DNA of 64,000 nt from Cryptococcus deneoformans JEC21. Lineage: Eukaryota; Basidiomycota; Tremellomycetes; Tremellales; Cryptococcaceae. The first letter of the stretch is position 1. Each line of letters starts with the position of its first letter. The stretch is taken from NCBI RefSeq assembly GCF_000091045.1, contig NC_006683.1, forward strand, positions 382,941 to 446,940, given 5' to 3'. Shown piece by piece: positions 43,916 through 54,418 of this stretch. The notes under the pieces were generated by a model. That model was not told where the DNA came from and searched no databases. It worked only from the letters and a program-made list of their open reading frames with translations. A program made the translations under genes and the position numbers.

Positions 43916-44936
43916 ATGATCTTCACGAACACCGTCGCCTACCTCCTCTCCGCCGCGCTTGCCGCCAACACCGTCGCTGCCAGCATCTACATCACCAGCC
44001 CTGTCGCCGGCACCACTGCCATCGGTGGACAGGTCCTTAATGTTGCATGGCGTAAGTCTGTCGTCTCATCGTGACTGTCTCCCGAGGAGTCTACGCGCTC
44101 TTGTGCCATGCATCCAACCATCTCCCCTGACGCCCTCCCCATCCCTCTGCAGGATTGCGAGACGCTGACTGTCTCCACAGAGGATGACGGCAACACGCCT
44201 ACCCTCGCTTCCATCGGCCCCTGCTCCGTCGACATCTACACCGGATCCACCAACCAGCAAATCTTCCTCCAGAATCTCGCCGCTAGCGTAGACGTGTCCA
44301 AGGCATCCACTATCAGCGCTACCATCGACCCGTCCATCGGACAGGATGGTGGGTTTTTCCTCTTCTTCTCATAGTCATCGGGGTATCCATTGCATAATCC
44401 AACGAGGCATACACCGCAAGGTTGCTCGCTTGATGCGCCGGGAGTCCGTGCGGTGGGAGGCGAAGAGCAGTATTGACGCGCCACGTGGCCTTTATTATCA
44501 GACTCGCACTACTTTGTCCGATTCACCTCCCTCGCCTTCAAGGACGAGGAGAATCCCCAGTACCCCTACGAAGCCTTCTCCGCCATGTTCTACATCCAGT
44601 CCATGACCGGCACTTTCAACGCTACCGTTTTGGCCGCTATCGACGCCACCAACTCGTCCTCTTCTTCCGTCATTGCCTCGGCGTCTTCCACCGTGAGTCT
44701 CGTTCCTTGTCTCTTTGTAAAGCTGCGCGACTAACAAGATGGGTGATCAAAAGGCTACCGTAGGCGACGTCTCTACATCTGGATCTGGATTTGCTGCATC
44801 CAACACCGAATCCTCCACCCACTCCGCATCCGCATCGTCCTCTTCCGGCTCTTCCACCTCTGCCGCCTTCCACCAGGCTGCCCCCGCGACTTTGGCTCTC
44901 GCCCTTATCGGCGCGGCCAGCTACCTCGTTCTCTAA
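43916..44936 (+). CDS. GPI-anchored, Ser-rich protein with KRE9/KNH1-type N-terminal domain
   Basis: A cell-surface protein. A signal peptide (MIFTNTVAYLLSAALAANTV) is followed by a small beta-sandwich resembling the KRE9/KNH1 N-terminal domain: SIYITSPVAGTTAIGGQVLN-VAW, then GPCSVDIYTGSTNQQIFLQN and DSHYFVRFTSLAFKDEENPQ ending FNATVL. Next is a Ser/Ala/Thr-rich stalk (SSSSSVIASASST, SSTHSASASSSSGSSTSAAF). A hydrophobic C-terminal GPI-attachment signal (ALALIGAASYLVL) closes the protein. Four exons; acceptor at about 44186 restores WQDDGNTPT, and that at 44503 restores GQDDSHYF. Proteins of this layout are abundant at the wall of Cryptococcus; a role in beta-glucan assembly is inference only. 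It is divergent from ILV6. Confidence 0.82.
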
Positions 44937-45451
44937 GGGTCTTTTCTCTCTCTCTGCATTCTTCTTAAAATCCACGGACGATAAATTTGCAATCTTTACT
45001 TTTCGCTGATTTTTCTTTACGTGACCGTTTGGGAGTTTAGAATTCCTTTTCAACCAAACTGTATTGAGACGAATCAAACTTGGAACCTTGACTAGTGTTT
45101 CAATGAAAGAGAACCCTTTCACTATTATACCTTATTTGATACCCTTACTCTGGCGTTATACTATAATTGCCTTTTTTTTCCCCTCTTAATCCCACTATGA
45201 TCTCCTTTTCTTTACCCTATCTCTCTTTATATCTTGTGTGTCGAGAACTACCGTAATGGCCTCGAGGGTCATGGTCCTTGGATGTTTGATATGTCAAGTA
45301 TATTTCGCCTTGCCCTGCTCTATTCCAGCTTGTCTGGTCTGATCTAATCTAACCTGATGATCTGACAACATTGGTCTACGAGTACAATTACAACCAACTA
45401 TATCATCACAGTGGCACTAACTAAACTTGGTACATCAAGATCCTCTTCTTC
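44937..45451. other. convergent 3' region
   Basis: About 500 bp between the stops of the KRE9-like gene (+) and DSC3 (-). T-rich and pyrimidine-rich, no supported gene. Confidence 0.4.
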
Positions 45452-47330
45452 TTAATACAGCATACTTATCGCCCCAAAAGCAAGGTTGAGTAAAGTCCCA
45501 AACAACATGCCCATCTACAAGCGACAATGCAGTTTAAAACACCCAATTGTTTTCCATCAGATACACATAACCTTTTTTCTTTGTTCCAAAAGTCGAGAGA
45601 TGGGACTCACCTGCATTCTCTTCCCGAAAATCAATGTTGGAACGGTCATCCCGCCTACGGCAAAGTTGGCAGCTACCCTCGCGCTCACTTGTCGACCAAG
45701 TTCATCGTTGGCATTGGCGTTGGCGTTGGCGTTGGCGTTGGCGTTGGCGTTTAGGTTGGGAGTGGAAGCAGCCTGCGACCTCCCGTTCGATTGATCCTCC
45801 CGTCGATCCTGATCTCGGGTTTGCTCGCCTTGTCGCAGATTTCCCCCTCTTGTACTATTCCTCCCACCTATCAGCCCATTCCGCTCCGTCCCCACTCTGA
45901 GCCCACCCTGTCCTCCACCGTCACCGCCGCCATCGCCGCCACCATCACCGCCATATCCACCACCAGCCAACTCTGCTTGCGCTTCCGCCTCGGCATCGAA
46001 GAAATTAGGTAACGATTCTCGAATGAAGAACCACCCCATTAACGGAAATAAGAACCCTACAAGTAAACCATGGAGGATGGACATGTAAACTCCTTCTGCT
46101 GAAGCTACATTCACGCCAAGGGGGATAGGCCAAGTTAGTCAATTTAATAAATTATCTAGATGGGAAATGTGACATACTGGTGGCTGTATCAGCAGAGAGA
46201 TCACCTTCTATCCACTGTTCTTCCAGGGCTCTCGCGTGTTCATCATCTGTTCATCCCACATGATCAGCTCATGTATTTCATCTTGGGGGCTTGGTGTTGG
46301 AAAAAAAAAGCGAAAAGACTGACTGAGATCGCCCGTACCAACTTCATCGGGTACTTCCTCCCCTCGACCCTCGTAGAATTGACGTCGCATATGCGCAACA
46401 TCATCGGCAGAGAATCCAGAATCGAGCAGCACATCGAATCCTCTCCGTCTAGGCATTGTCGGCTAGAAAAACAAGAAGACAGTCACACACACGCAGACGT
46501 CAGTTTATATACAAACTCGTCGACACAGATGCAAGAAGATAATGAGCCAAAGAACGTACTGCAGCCTCTGAAACCTCGGCCTTGATAGCCTCTTCTTTCC
46601 CACCAACGATACAATGAATCCAAATCATCTCCTTCCCCCCTTTTCCTCCTCTTTCTCCATCCTCCAACCCACCACGATGCCCCTTCACCTCTCTCACTAC
46701 CCCTTCCACCGCCCCTTCCGCCTGTCGCCTTACACGTTCCTCCATAGCCTCTACCCAAGGCACTATCCTCACTCCGTCGCTCAACATCCGTCCCGAATGG
46801 ATTAAGCGTAGGTTTCGCCCCTCGAGTTCGTCAGGGAGGGACGAGCGGATGTGGGATTTGAGTTGGGAGATGGATGTGGTGGGGGTGATTGAGAGGGGAA
46901 GGTTGGGACGAGGTGTGTTGGAGAAGATGATGGTGATCTGTCTGTTTCTATTTCTGTCTCCGTCGAGTTGGGGTTGGGGATGGGAACTACTAGGTAGATC
47001 GCGGTTCTTGGAGTCGGATGAAGATGGGTAAGCGTCCGGGTCGATGGCTCGGCCTTTCCCTTTATCCAGCTTCCCTCTTGGCTGGCTCCCACCCTCTTCC
47101 TCCTCTTCATCGTCGTCGTCGTCGCTGCCGTCGTCTAGATCTCCATTTGCATTCCCGCCGAATGGTTTCTGTCCTGGACCCGTGCCGCTAGAACCGGGAG
47201 AAAGAGAGGAGAGAGGGGCGGTATGTGTATCAGGAGAGGTGATGTACCGCCTCGCAAGTCGGGATGGGGTCGGGGTCGTGTTCGGGAGAGGGAGGAGTGG
47301 TTCGGACTCGTTGGGGCGGTCGGAGGACAT
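45452..47330 (-). CDS. DSC3: Dsc E3 ubiquitin-ligase complex subunit 3
   Basis: Dsc3 is a membrane subunit of the Golgi Dsc ligase, which in fungi activates SREBP (Sre1) and degrades orphan membrane proteins. An acidic, disordered N-terminus (DDDDDEEEEEGG run) precedes a ubiquitin-like domain: RQITIIFSNTPRPNLPLSIT, TSISQLKSHIRSSLPDELEG, RNLRLIHSGRMLSDG, MIWIHCIVGGKEE. Then comes the family block RRRGFDVLLDSGFSADDVAH followed by MRRQFYEGRGEEVPDE. Two hydrophobic segments follow, VYMSILHGLLVGFLFPLMGW and, in the last exon, MGMLFGTLLNLAFGAISMLY. Between the TM segments lies an unusual low-complexity insert with GDGGGDGGGDGGG and an alternating Asn-Ala run coded by a hexanucleotide repeat. Start at MSSDRPNESEPLLPL. 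Confidence 0.83.
45706..45752 (-). repeat. hexanucleotide tandem repeat in DSC3
   Basis: About seven to eight copies of the unit GTTGGC (plus strand), with one GCATTG variant, encode an alternating Asn-Ala tract in the DSC3 reading frame. The repeat number could vary between strains without breaking the frame. Confidence 0.9.
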
Positions 47331-47931
47331 GTTGAGCTGGGGAGAGAATGTTGTGAAAAGATATTCTGAACTTGTGGAGAAAAGAGTTGGTTGTATAATT
47401 GACGTAACAAGCGTGGGCCGACGGAGCAAAGGTCACGGATTCGACCGACCGACATGGTTTGCCGATGGAAAAGTGCGGCGCGTTCACTGTCGGCTGAGCG
47501 TTTTTTTATTCATTCACAAGTTACAGGCAATTCTGCCATGCGTATACCTATCCTAGCATTTCAAGGCCAGAGAAATAGAGACACATTGCATGCCACACAG
47601 CTCTACAAGGCCAGAAAAAAAAAGGCAAAAAATGTTCGTTCCATGAAACACATGAAGGGGAACAGCCGTACAAATGCGGATTTTGTTTTTCTCTCAAAAG
47701 TCTATAGGCAGAAAGGAGGTTGCGAGCGTTTTTGGGATAGAAAATGGATGTGAGCAGGAGATGAGGGATTGTACACAGTGACAAGTCTTGAACGGTATGG
47801 TGTAACAGTGGAAGGTACAGAAGAAATGGGACGTCTTGATAAAGTGAATGAGAGAGTGCCGGAATGAGCGAAAAGACGAGAAAACCAAAAAATAATGGGT
47901 AGCCGGGAGATTTGAGGAGATTTGATACGAT
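47331..47931. other. intergenic region, DSC3 promoter
   Basis: About 600 bp upstream of DSC3 and downstream of the SUR7-like gene, both on minus. No supported gene. Confidence 0.4.
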
Positions 47932-49195
47932 TACTTGCGGTAGGTGCAGCAGGCGATGACGTATGGTAAGCAAGAAAGGGATGTGAGAGCGAATGCTACC
48001 CATACAAGATCTTTTTTATCTCGAGTTAGCACGCCCGTACCGCGAACAAGCAAGATAGAAAGAACATACAGATGGACGGGCCTGCAGTGACATAAATTCC
48101 GAGCTTATAGCCATGTTGGACCTTTACATTACCCAACCACGCATCCTTGGCAATGACCGCTGTCCAGAGGGCGGCACCCCTGATCATTCGAATTAGGGTG
48201 GGATGAATGTAGAAAGTAATATCAAGAAAACTCACAACATGAGCAAGAAGGCACCGACACCAGCGCATATGGAGGCGATGAAGAATGTAAGTCGGAGCTT
48301 GATAACACCAAAGATGAGAGCGAGGGCTGCAGCGCAAGAGCCGACCTGTACATATTTGTGTTAGCCCATCAACTGTGTTGACCTAACTGCATCTCCTGAA
48401 ACGCATGCACAGCACCCCTATCAACGCGTTTCCGAACCACGGCTCGTAACTCTATTGGCACAGCCCGCTCTCCAGCCACCGCTCCTAGAAGACAGTTCCA
48501 TGGACAACGGATCCGACACTCACAAAGATCAAGCCACTTCCTGCTTTACTCATCCCATGGTTATAAGAGTTGTCCTTAAAGGTCGAGGAAGGAATGATGT
48601 TCACAGTCTGAATCCTAAACTTGGATGGAACATCACCAATCATACCAGCAAGAGGCTCCATAGGGTAAGCAAAAGTGGAAGAATTGCAAACCCCCGAGCC
48701 ATCCTTCTGGTAGCCACAAGCGTCTGAATAAATTTCAGGTCAGTTAGCTAGAAATGAGATTAAAAAAAAGAATCGACAAGGACGCACTGTACATGCCGTA
48801 GCGGTAATACTGCCTGAGACCCTTGAAAGCTCCCATATGGTCTGTGTTGTTGGTATCGTACAGGCCGCTTGCACTGGTGTTTGTGCCGCCTTGGAAACCG
48901 TTTCCATAGCTAAAAAGATCGAAACCCCACCATTAGCATCCTGACGCGTCGAACTATGGCCTTGGCAGGTGTAACCACCAGAAGATTTGGTCAAGGTTAC
49001 AGTCATGAACATTATAGTCATGAACATTACGGTCATGAACATTCAACCGACTTACGCAGCGACGTTGACCTCGGCCATGTAGATGGACCTGACCAAAGCA
49101 CCGGAGCTGACCTGACCAATGTGGGCGAAGATGAGGAGGATGACCGAGATGACTGAGAGGATAGTTGCGCCCGCTACACAGTGTTCGCCTCTCAT
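47932..49195 (-). CDS. SUR7/PalI-family four-TM membrane protein
   Basis: SUR7/PalI proteins are claudin-like tetraspans of the plasma membrane (eisosomes) or act in pH sensing. The first TM follows the start: EHCVAGATILSVISVILLIF. The extracellular loop carries NGFQGGTNTSASGLYDTNNT, CGYQKDGSGVCNSST with a conserved-looking Cys pair, and VPSKFRIQTVNII. Three further TM helices follow: AALALIFGVIKLRLTFFIAS, VGAFLLMLGAALWTAVIAKD and the last, DLVWVAFALTSLSCLPYVIA, with a short CCTYRK tail. At least six exons. The first intron includes a 15-bp tandem repeat (separate entry). Family assignment rests on topology and the first-loop pattern, so the exact paralog is not named. Confidence 0.75.
49001..49043. 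repeat. 15-bp tandem repeat in SUR7-like intron
   Basis: Three near-identical copies of GTCATGAACATTAYR in a row, located in the first intron of the SUR7-like gene on the opposite strand. Confidence 0.85.
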
Positions 49196-49639
49196 GGTGA
49201 TAGGATTGATGTGTTGGTCGGAAGTGTGTGGGAGGAGGAGGAGGACTAATGAATGAATGAATGCAAATATGGGAAAAGAATGTGGCACGATGAGACAATG
49301 GGATCTTGGAAGAGGATTTCTGGCTGTGCGCGCTTCTTTCTTCCTTCCTGCGCTGATCTTCACGCGTCCCCCGTAAGACCGGCATTCAGGCACAATCCAC
49401 GTGGCATGTAAACAAATTCTTCTCATCTTGGGCTTCCCACCATCCCACTTCCGGTTTCCGACCCTGTCGTCCTTAAACCTTATTGGGATAGCGAACAAGA
49501 CATGCAGACAACGAATGATATGAAGAGAGAGACAACTCCATCCATGATTACAAAATCCCAAAATCAAGAACACGTCTATAATTACTACTAATACATTGAT
49601 ACACCTATACATGATTCTTATCCGCAGCCCAGTTCCAGC

Positions 49640-52600
49640 CTAGCCCCACAAGGAGAAATCCGCAGGCACATCCAAAGAAAACCCATTCGTTCCCAATCCT
49701 CCCTCATCGTCCATCAAAAAGCTAAATATATCAAACCCATTCTGTTCATTATCCACATTCAGCATGGCTCCATTAGATCCTTCCCCAGCTGGTGCGAATG
49801 AACCCGCGGCAGCGGCAGCAGCTGTGTTGGCCAACGTCGACAAATTTGGACCGCTAGAAGGCGGGAATACGGACAAGTTGCTTTCCGGATGCAAATTCAG
49901 GTGAGCGGCCATACCAAACGTACCCATCACAGTACTAGGATCTGCAGTAGGCCCATTCCCATGGCCAGAAACTGACTGCGATGCAGGATACTCGCCAGCC
50001 AAGTGGAATGCCCTTGAGGGCATACTTGAGGGTGTAGAGTGGTGATACCCCCCAGCTTCGGCCTTGCGCTTGCCGCACAACTTGTTACTGGTATAGTCGG
50101 ACGCCTTGTTATGCGAGGCCATGGGGTTTCGGAACAAGTTGTCGAGTAACGAAAGCTCGTACGGTAGAGCCACAGCAGGCAAAGGCGCAGGGAAAACGTT
50201 TGGAAGAGGGTCTTCTCGAGATGAGGAGATTGGCGCACCACGAAGCAAGGAACGGCGGTTGGGGGATGACGAGACTGTAGTATGAGGGGGATCAAGATCG
50301 GAGAGCTGTTTGAAGATCGCCTGAGACAAAGTACGCATAGTGTCGTGGCATGCAGCTGCCGAGGGCACTCGAGCTATGAGATACATGAGTTTGGAAGCAG
50401 ACTCGTTGTCGATGTAAAACTTACGAGCAAGGAACTCGAGCACGCCGAGACACGATTCAATATCCATCATCGCGTCATCAATCGAAGGCACATCATGCCC
50501 TCCACCCATACTGTATAAATTGAAATAAGCGTACAGGAACGACAACCCTGCCATGAATGAAAAGTGACTCTGCTCCATGTCAGCGGTGCACTTTTAGATA
50601 GCGTCTTTCGAGAGTTACTTACGGTCATCCAGAGCCAACTGATTCGATTATTCAGCTGCATTCTCCTATAGATCCGGATGATATATCCCGAGCTCGTGAG
50701 TACCGTCGCGAGGGCTTTTCTTCCTGGTCGAGGACATCCAGGCGAAGGGCGGAATAATAACAAGCATGAGTCTGCTCACGTTAGTGAATAGAATCGTGCG
50801 CTTGCCATTAATCACTTACTGTGGAACGAGAGCTCAAACCCTTCTGTCGAAACAGTTCCTCTTGGCTCCGGAGCAGTCTTGAGCCAATGTTTCAGCCTGC
50901 CGTAACAATCATCAAACCATTCATCCGACGGTAATATTCCAGTTGACCCATGCACACCGTAAGTGTTGAAAAGAATTTCAGACTGGAGCTGACGAAGCTT
51001 GGTGGTATGGAGGAAAACAGCTTTGTAGGAACATGGTTCGCCAATGAGCGCGCCGTAATGCCCAGCGTGGATGTCGATATCGTGAAGATTGGATGGAAGC
51101 TTGGACCATGGTTAGCTGTATCCCCTCAACGATCGCTCGCAAGGTAACTTACAGGGACATTGATGAAACCATCGGGGATGCTAGGCGGTCTCCCCAAAGA
51201 CTGTGACAACAGCCGGTCCATTTTGTATGTACACCAAAACAGCCTTCGTCGCATATCCAGTTCAAGCGCGTCGAGCTGATCGACCTGAACATTATGTTCG
51301 TTGTGGTATCCGAGATCGACACATGCTCGAGTGGCAAGGCCGACAAGGAACCAAATGGAGCCTTTATCGGGATTGAGAAGGGAATACCACACTAGAAGGA
51401 GAATAGCTTGGAGACTGACTGCAAAGTGATATTAGATGGGAGAAGAGAGATCATAAGACGAGAACATACCATAACTTTGTTCCTCGAAGACAGCATCAAG
51501 GTGTTTCAATGCTTCAGCGTGGAAAGCCTCGGAACATGCTCGCAATTCTTCTGGCGGGTCGACAAACCTCGAAGAAGCCATAGTACTCAACGCTAATATT
51601 TGTGAGAAGGAATCTTCAGTCGTGTGAAGCCTCACAAAGACTCACCGAGCACCATCATTACAACAAAGATGTCGCCTTCCTCCACATCCGTTCCTTCACG
51701 AATCTTCACCAACTGCTTGCCCAAAGTCGGAATATGGATGATAGGCCCCGTAACACCGACAAAATCGACATAGGCTGCAACAAGCCTTTCGACAGCTGGC
51801 TGAGGCGGCAAAGGTGGAATGGTCATTTTGCGTTTGGGTCTGCCGCCACTCGACACTGAAAGCGTAGCAGAAGCAGCAAGAGGTGATGCACTCGGGTGAC
51901 GCTTATGGCCAGAAAGAGGCGTAAACGCCATGTCAGGCGAGGTACGAGGCTCTTCACGATCAATCCCTAAAATGGGCGAATCGACTCCACCATGGACAGA
52001 CCCACGATCACTACTTGAGGCGTTGGAACCAGATGGGTTTAACGACCCGCCTCCGTTGGTTGCATGGCCCGTTCTGAGCGCAGCATCATGTACCAGTCTA
52101 GTAAGGGATGTTGCATGAAGACTCGCAGCTTGACCTGTAGGATGCGGCCTTGACGTAGACGCATGAGCAAGAGTCGACCGGGGTGAGTCGTTTGCGGGGG
52201 TGGATGAAAAGGGGAAATCCGAAAGTCGTCGTTGATGTTGAGAAGAATAGGACGAGGATCCAACAGGGATGGAAGAGTCATATGAAGAGTGTGGGGATCG
52301 ATCATCGGGGAGGGATGGATCAATAGGGAAGTCAGAGCGATAGGCCGAAAGCGCCTGAGAGGCACTGGCAGCAATTCCTTTTTTCGTGCGACCAATGGGA
52401 TCGTTTGAAGTGAGAGCAGCGACTTGGGCACGTAAGGAGGCGACTTCTTGTTCAAGCTGATGCAGATAGCTATTCTAGGATGTCAGTTCCAGTTCATCCT
52501 TGGATACAACCCATATAAAAGTTATAACCCACTTTCTTGAGATGTTTGTTTTGCTTATCGCGTCAAAGCCGATACATTCCACTTTGGCTCTCTCGCATGC

Positions 52601-52861
52601 ACTACATGCTGGAAGCTTACCATCACATTTTTGCTTTCGTGATCTACATCGAGTACAACTGGAAATTGCTCTGGCAACCTTGTACGTGGATTGCCCGGAA
52701 GCATCCGTGGTCGTGTCTGTGGGTGTGGGCGGCTGTGATGGCCTCGAGCTGTTCGACTTCGGTTTGTGGGGGAGCGATGGAGGTTTCAAAGACTTTGGTG
52801 AGGTGGCTTCGTAGGGGCCGTAATTTTTTGCCTTGAACTGCTTTTCGGCTGGAGCCTTCAT
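49640..52861 (-). CDS. Zn2Cys6 transcription factor with fungal_trans middle domain
   Basis: A fungal binuclear-zinc regulator. A basic, Pro/Ser-rich N-terminus precedes the DNA-binding cluster CTRCRSRKQKCDGKLPACSA followed by CERAKVEC, i.e. C-x2-C-x6-C-x6-C-x2-C-x6-C. A leucine-zipper-like SYLHQLEQEVASLRAQVAAL comes next. A long Ser-rich linker contains GRPKRKMTIPPLPPQP. The fungal_trans domain includes YVDFVGVTGPIIHIPTLGKQ, SLQAILLLVWYSLLNPDKGS, GLATRACVDLGYHNEHNVQV, LELDMRRRLFWCTYKMDRLL and SQSLGRPPSIPDGFINVP. The C-terminus is Ser/Ala-rich with an acidic patch (FDIFSFLMDDEGGLG) likely to be an activation domain. About eight exons. Start ATG 52861. Target genes cannot be inferred; it shares a 255-bp divergent promoter with LSM6. 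Confidence 0.88.
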
Positions 52862-53116
52862 AATTTTTGCGATAATTCGAGATGGCTGAGAAGTGGATGT
52901 CGACGGAGTAATCGGGTCTCATCTGATAGGAGATGGGCGAAACATTCCCTCGGGCGACTCCGAAAACTTCCGTGCCTATAGTCCGTCCCATCTTTTCACG
53001 CCTATATTGGTATTCGCGCCTTCATTGAATAGTCTTTCTCTCGCATCTTCATACTGCATCGAAGACATTCAAATCGGACCTGACGAGCAAGTTTCTATAA
53101 TCCGACACAACCCAGG

Positions 53117-53513
53117 ATGAGCTCCCCAGAACCCCAAGGTGAACCCCAACCCGTCTCCGGATCCCCTTCGGAATTCCTTCGAAACATTGTTGGCAAGCGC
53201 GTTAAGGTTAGAATAGGAAGCGGGGTGGATTACACCGGTGAGCTTGTGCTGTTTGACGTTTCTTCCGTGAAGTAATGCTGACATGTGATCGATTAGGTCT
53301 TTTAACATGTTTAGATGGTTACATGAACGTCGCCCTTGAGCAAGCGGAGGAGTGGGCGGGAGAGGTGAAGACTGCCGCTTACGGTGATTGTTTCTTGCGA
53401 GGTAACAACGGTAAGTATTGTTCGATGGGAGATACCTCTCGTCGATGACATGATATGCGACTTATACTTACGATTGTTTAGTCCTCTACATCTCAGCACT
53501 GGAAGATTTATAG
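53117..53513 (+). CDS. LSM6: U6 snRNP/decapping Lsm6
   Basis: Lsm6 is a ring subunit of both the nuclear Lsm2-8 complex that binds U6 snRNA and the cytoplasmic Lsm1-7 decapping complex. Three exons (53117-53237, 53297-53410, 53482-53513) give about 88 residues. The Sm1 motif is FLRNIVGKRVKVRIGSGVDY followed by TGLLTCLDGYMNVALEQAEE. The Sm2 motif is GDCFLRGNNVLYISALEDL. These match Lsm6 rather than SmF in the GxDYxGxLxCLDGYMN and RGNNVLYIS wording. Length is normal. Confidence 0.93.
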
Positions 53514-54418
53514 ATGAATGAGAACTTTGCAGATAAGTTAGGCATGTATGTGTAATTACTATGATCAAAAGCGAATCGTTGGCACTTCCAGGAAGCCGTT
53601 TTTAGAACACACTTACTTACCAGAGAGGCTTGTTATATGTTAGATACTCACTAAAGGGAAGTCGCAGAATACTGCTTAGCATTGAATCGCTCGTAAAAGA
53701 GGCCATTATGGATCCCACGAACCAAATCAGGATAACGTTGTTAAAATCGACAGTTAAACGAACATGATCTACCCAAATAGCAGTAGGTCAACTACTTTTG
53801 GGCAGTTCTATGAGTTAACAACTGACATATCTGACAAGTGACGAGATAACTAACGGGCGATTAAGAACAATCAAACTGGTCATAAGTTGAAGCCAAAACA
53901 ATTGTAAAAGAATATACTCTCTCCATCAAGCAAGGAATACCACATGACAACAAGAAGTATTACTTAAAACGCAGTCACGTATGGACACCTTATGCACTTG
54001 CTTGTTATTCTTTCGATGGAGATGCATTCTCCTTGCCCGCGTACTGCTCTCGTATCTTTTGTAGATGACAGCTATGTATCGCCTTGATCACAAAAAAAAA
54101 AAATACTGAAAAGCTGTCCGTGAAACAAGTCGGTCACAGAGAAGGAGAGTATAAAAAATGAAGCTCGGGAGGAAAAATTAATATGGTATGATGATGCTAC
54201 AGGCTTCCAAAACTTCAGCTATGATAGACGGCCGAAATATAAGGAAGAATGATTCCGATCAATCTATGTACAATGAGATCGAAATGCGGGGGTAACATGC
54301 GCCCAGCTGATGGACAGCAGAGGCGAGAAGTCGTAATGGCACATGCAGGAAATATTCGAGGCGCATTATAGGGAGTTGTGATTATATATTGTCGCGGAGA
54401 AACTTTGGGTACAGTACG
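53514..54418. other. convergent intergenic region
   Basis: About 900 bp, AT-rich, between LSM6 (+) and the sHSP-like gene (-). No open frame over 60 codons and no RNA gene recognised. Probably 3' UTRs. Confidence 0.4.

Noticed and set aside
44108..44374. 88-codon ATG frame at the second KRE9-like exon
   Set aside because: It is the same frame as the real exon extended into its flanking introns; the true start is the signal peptide at 43916.
52644..52991. Alternative upstream start for the Zn2Cys6 regulator
   Set aside because: It is in another frame; the ATG at 52861 leads directly and in frame to the zinc cluster.
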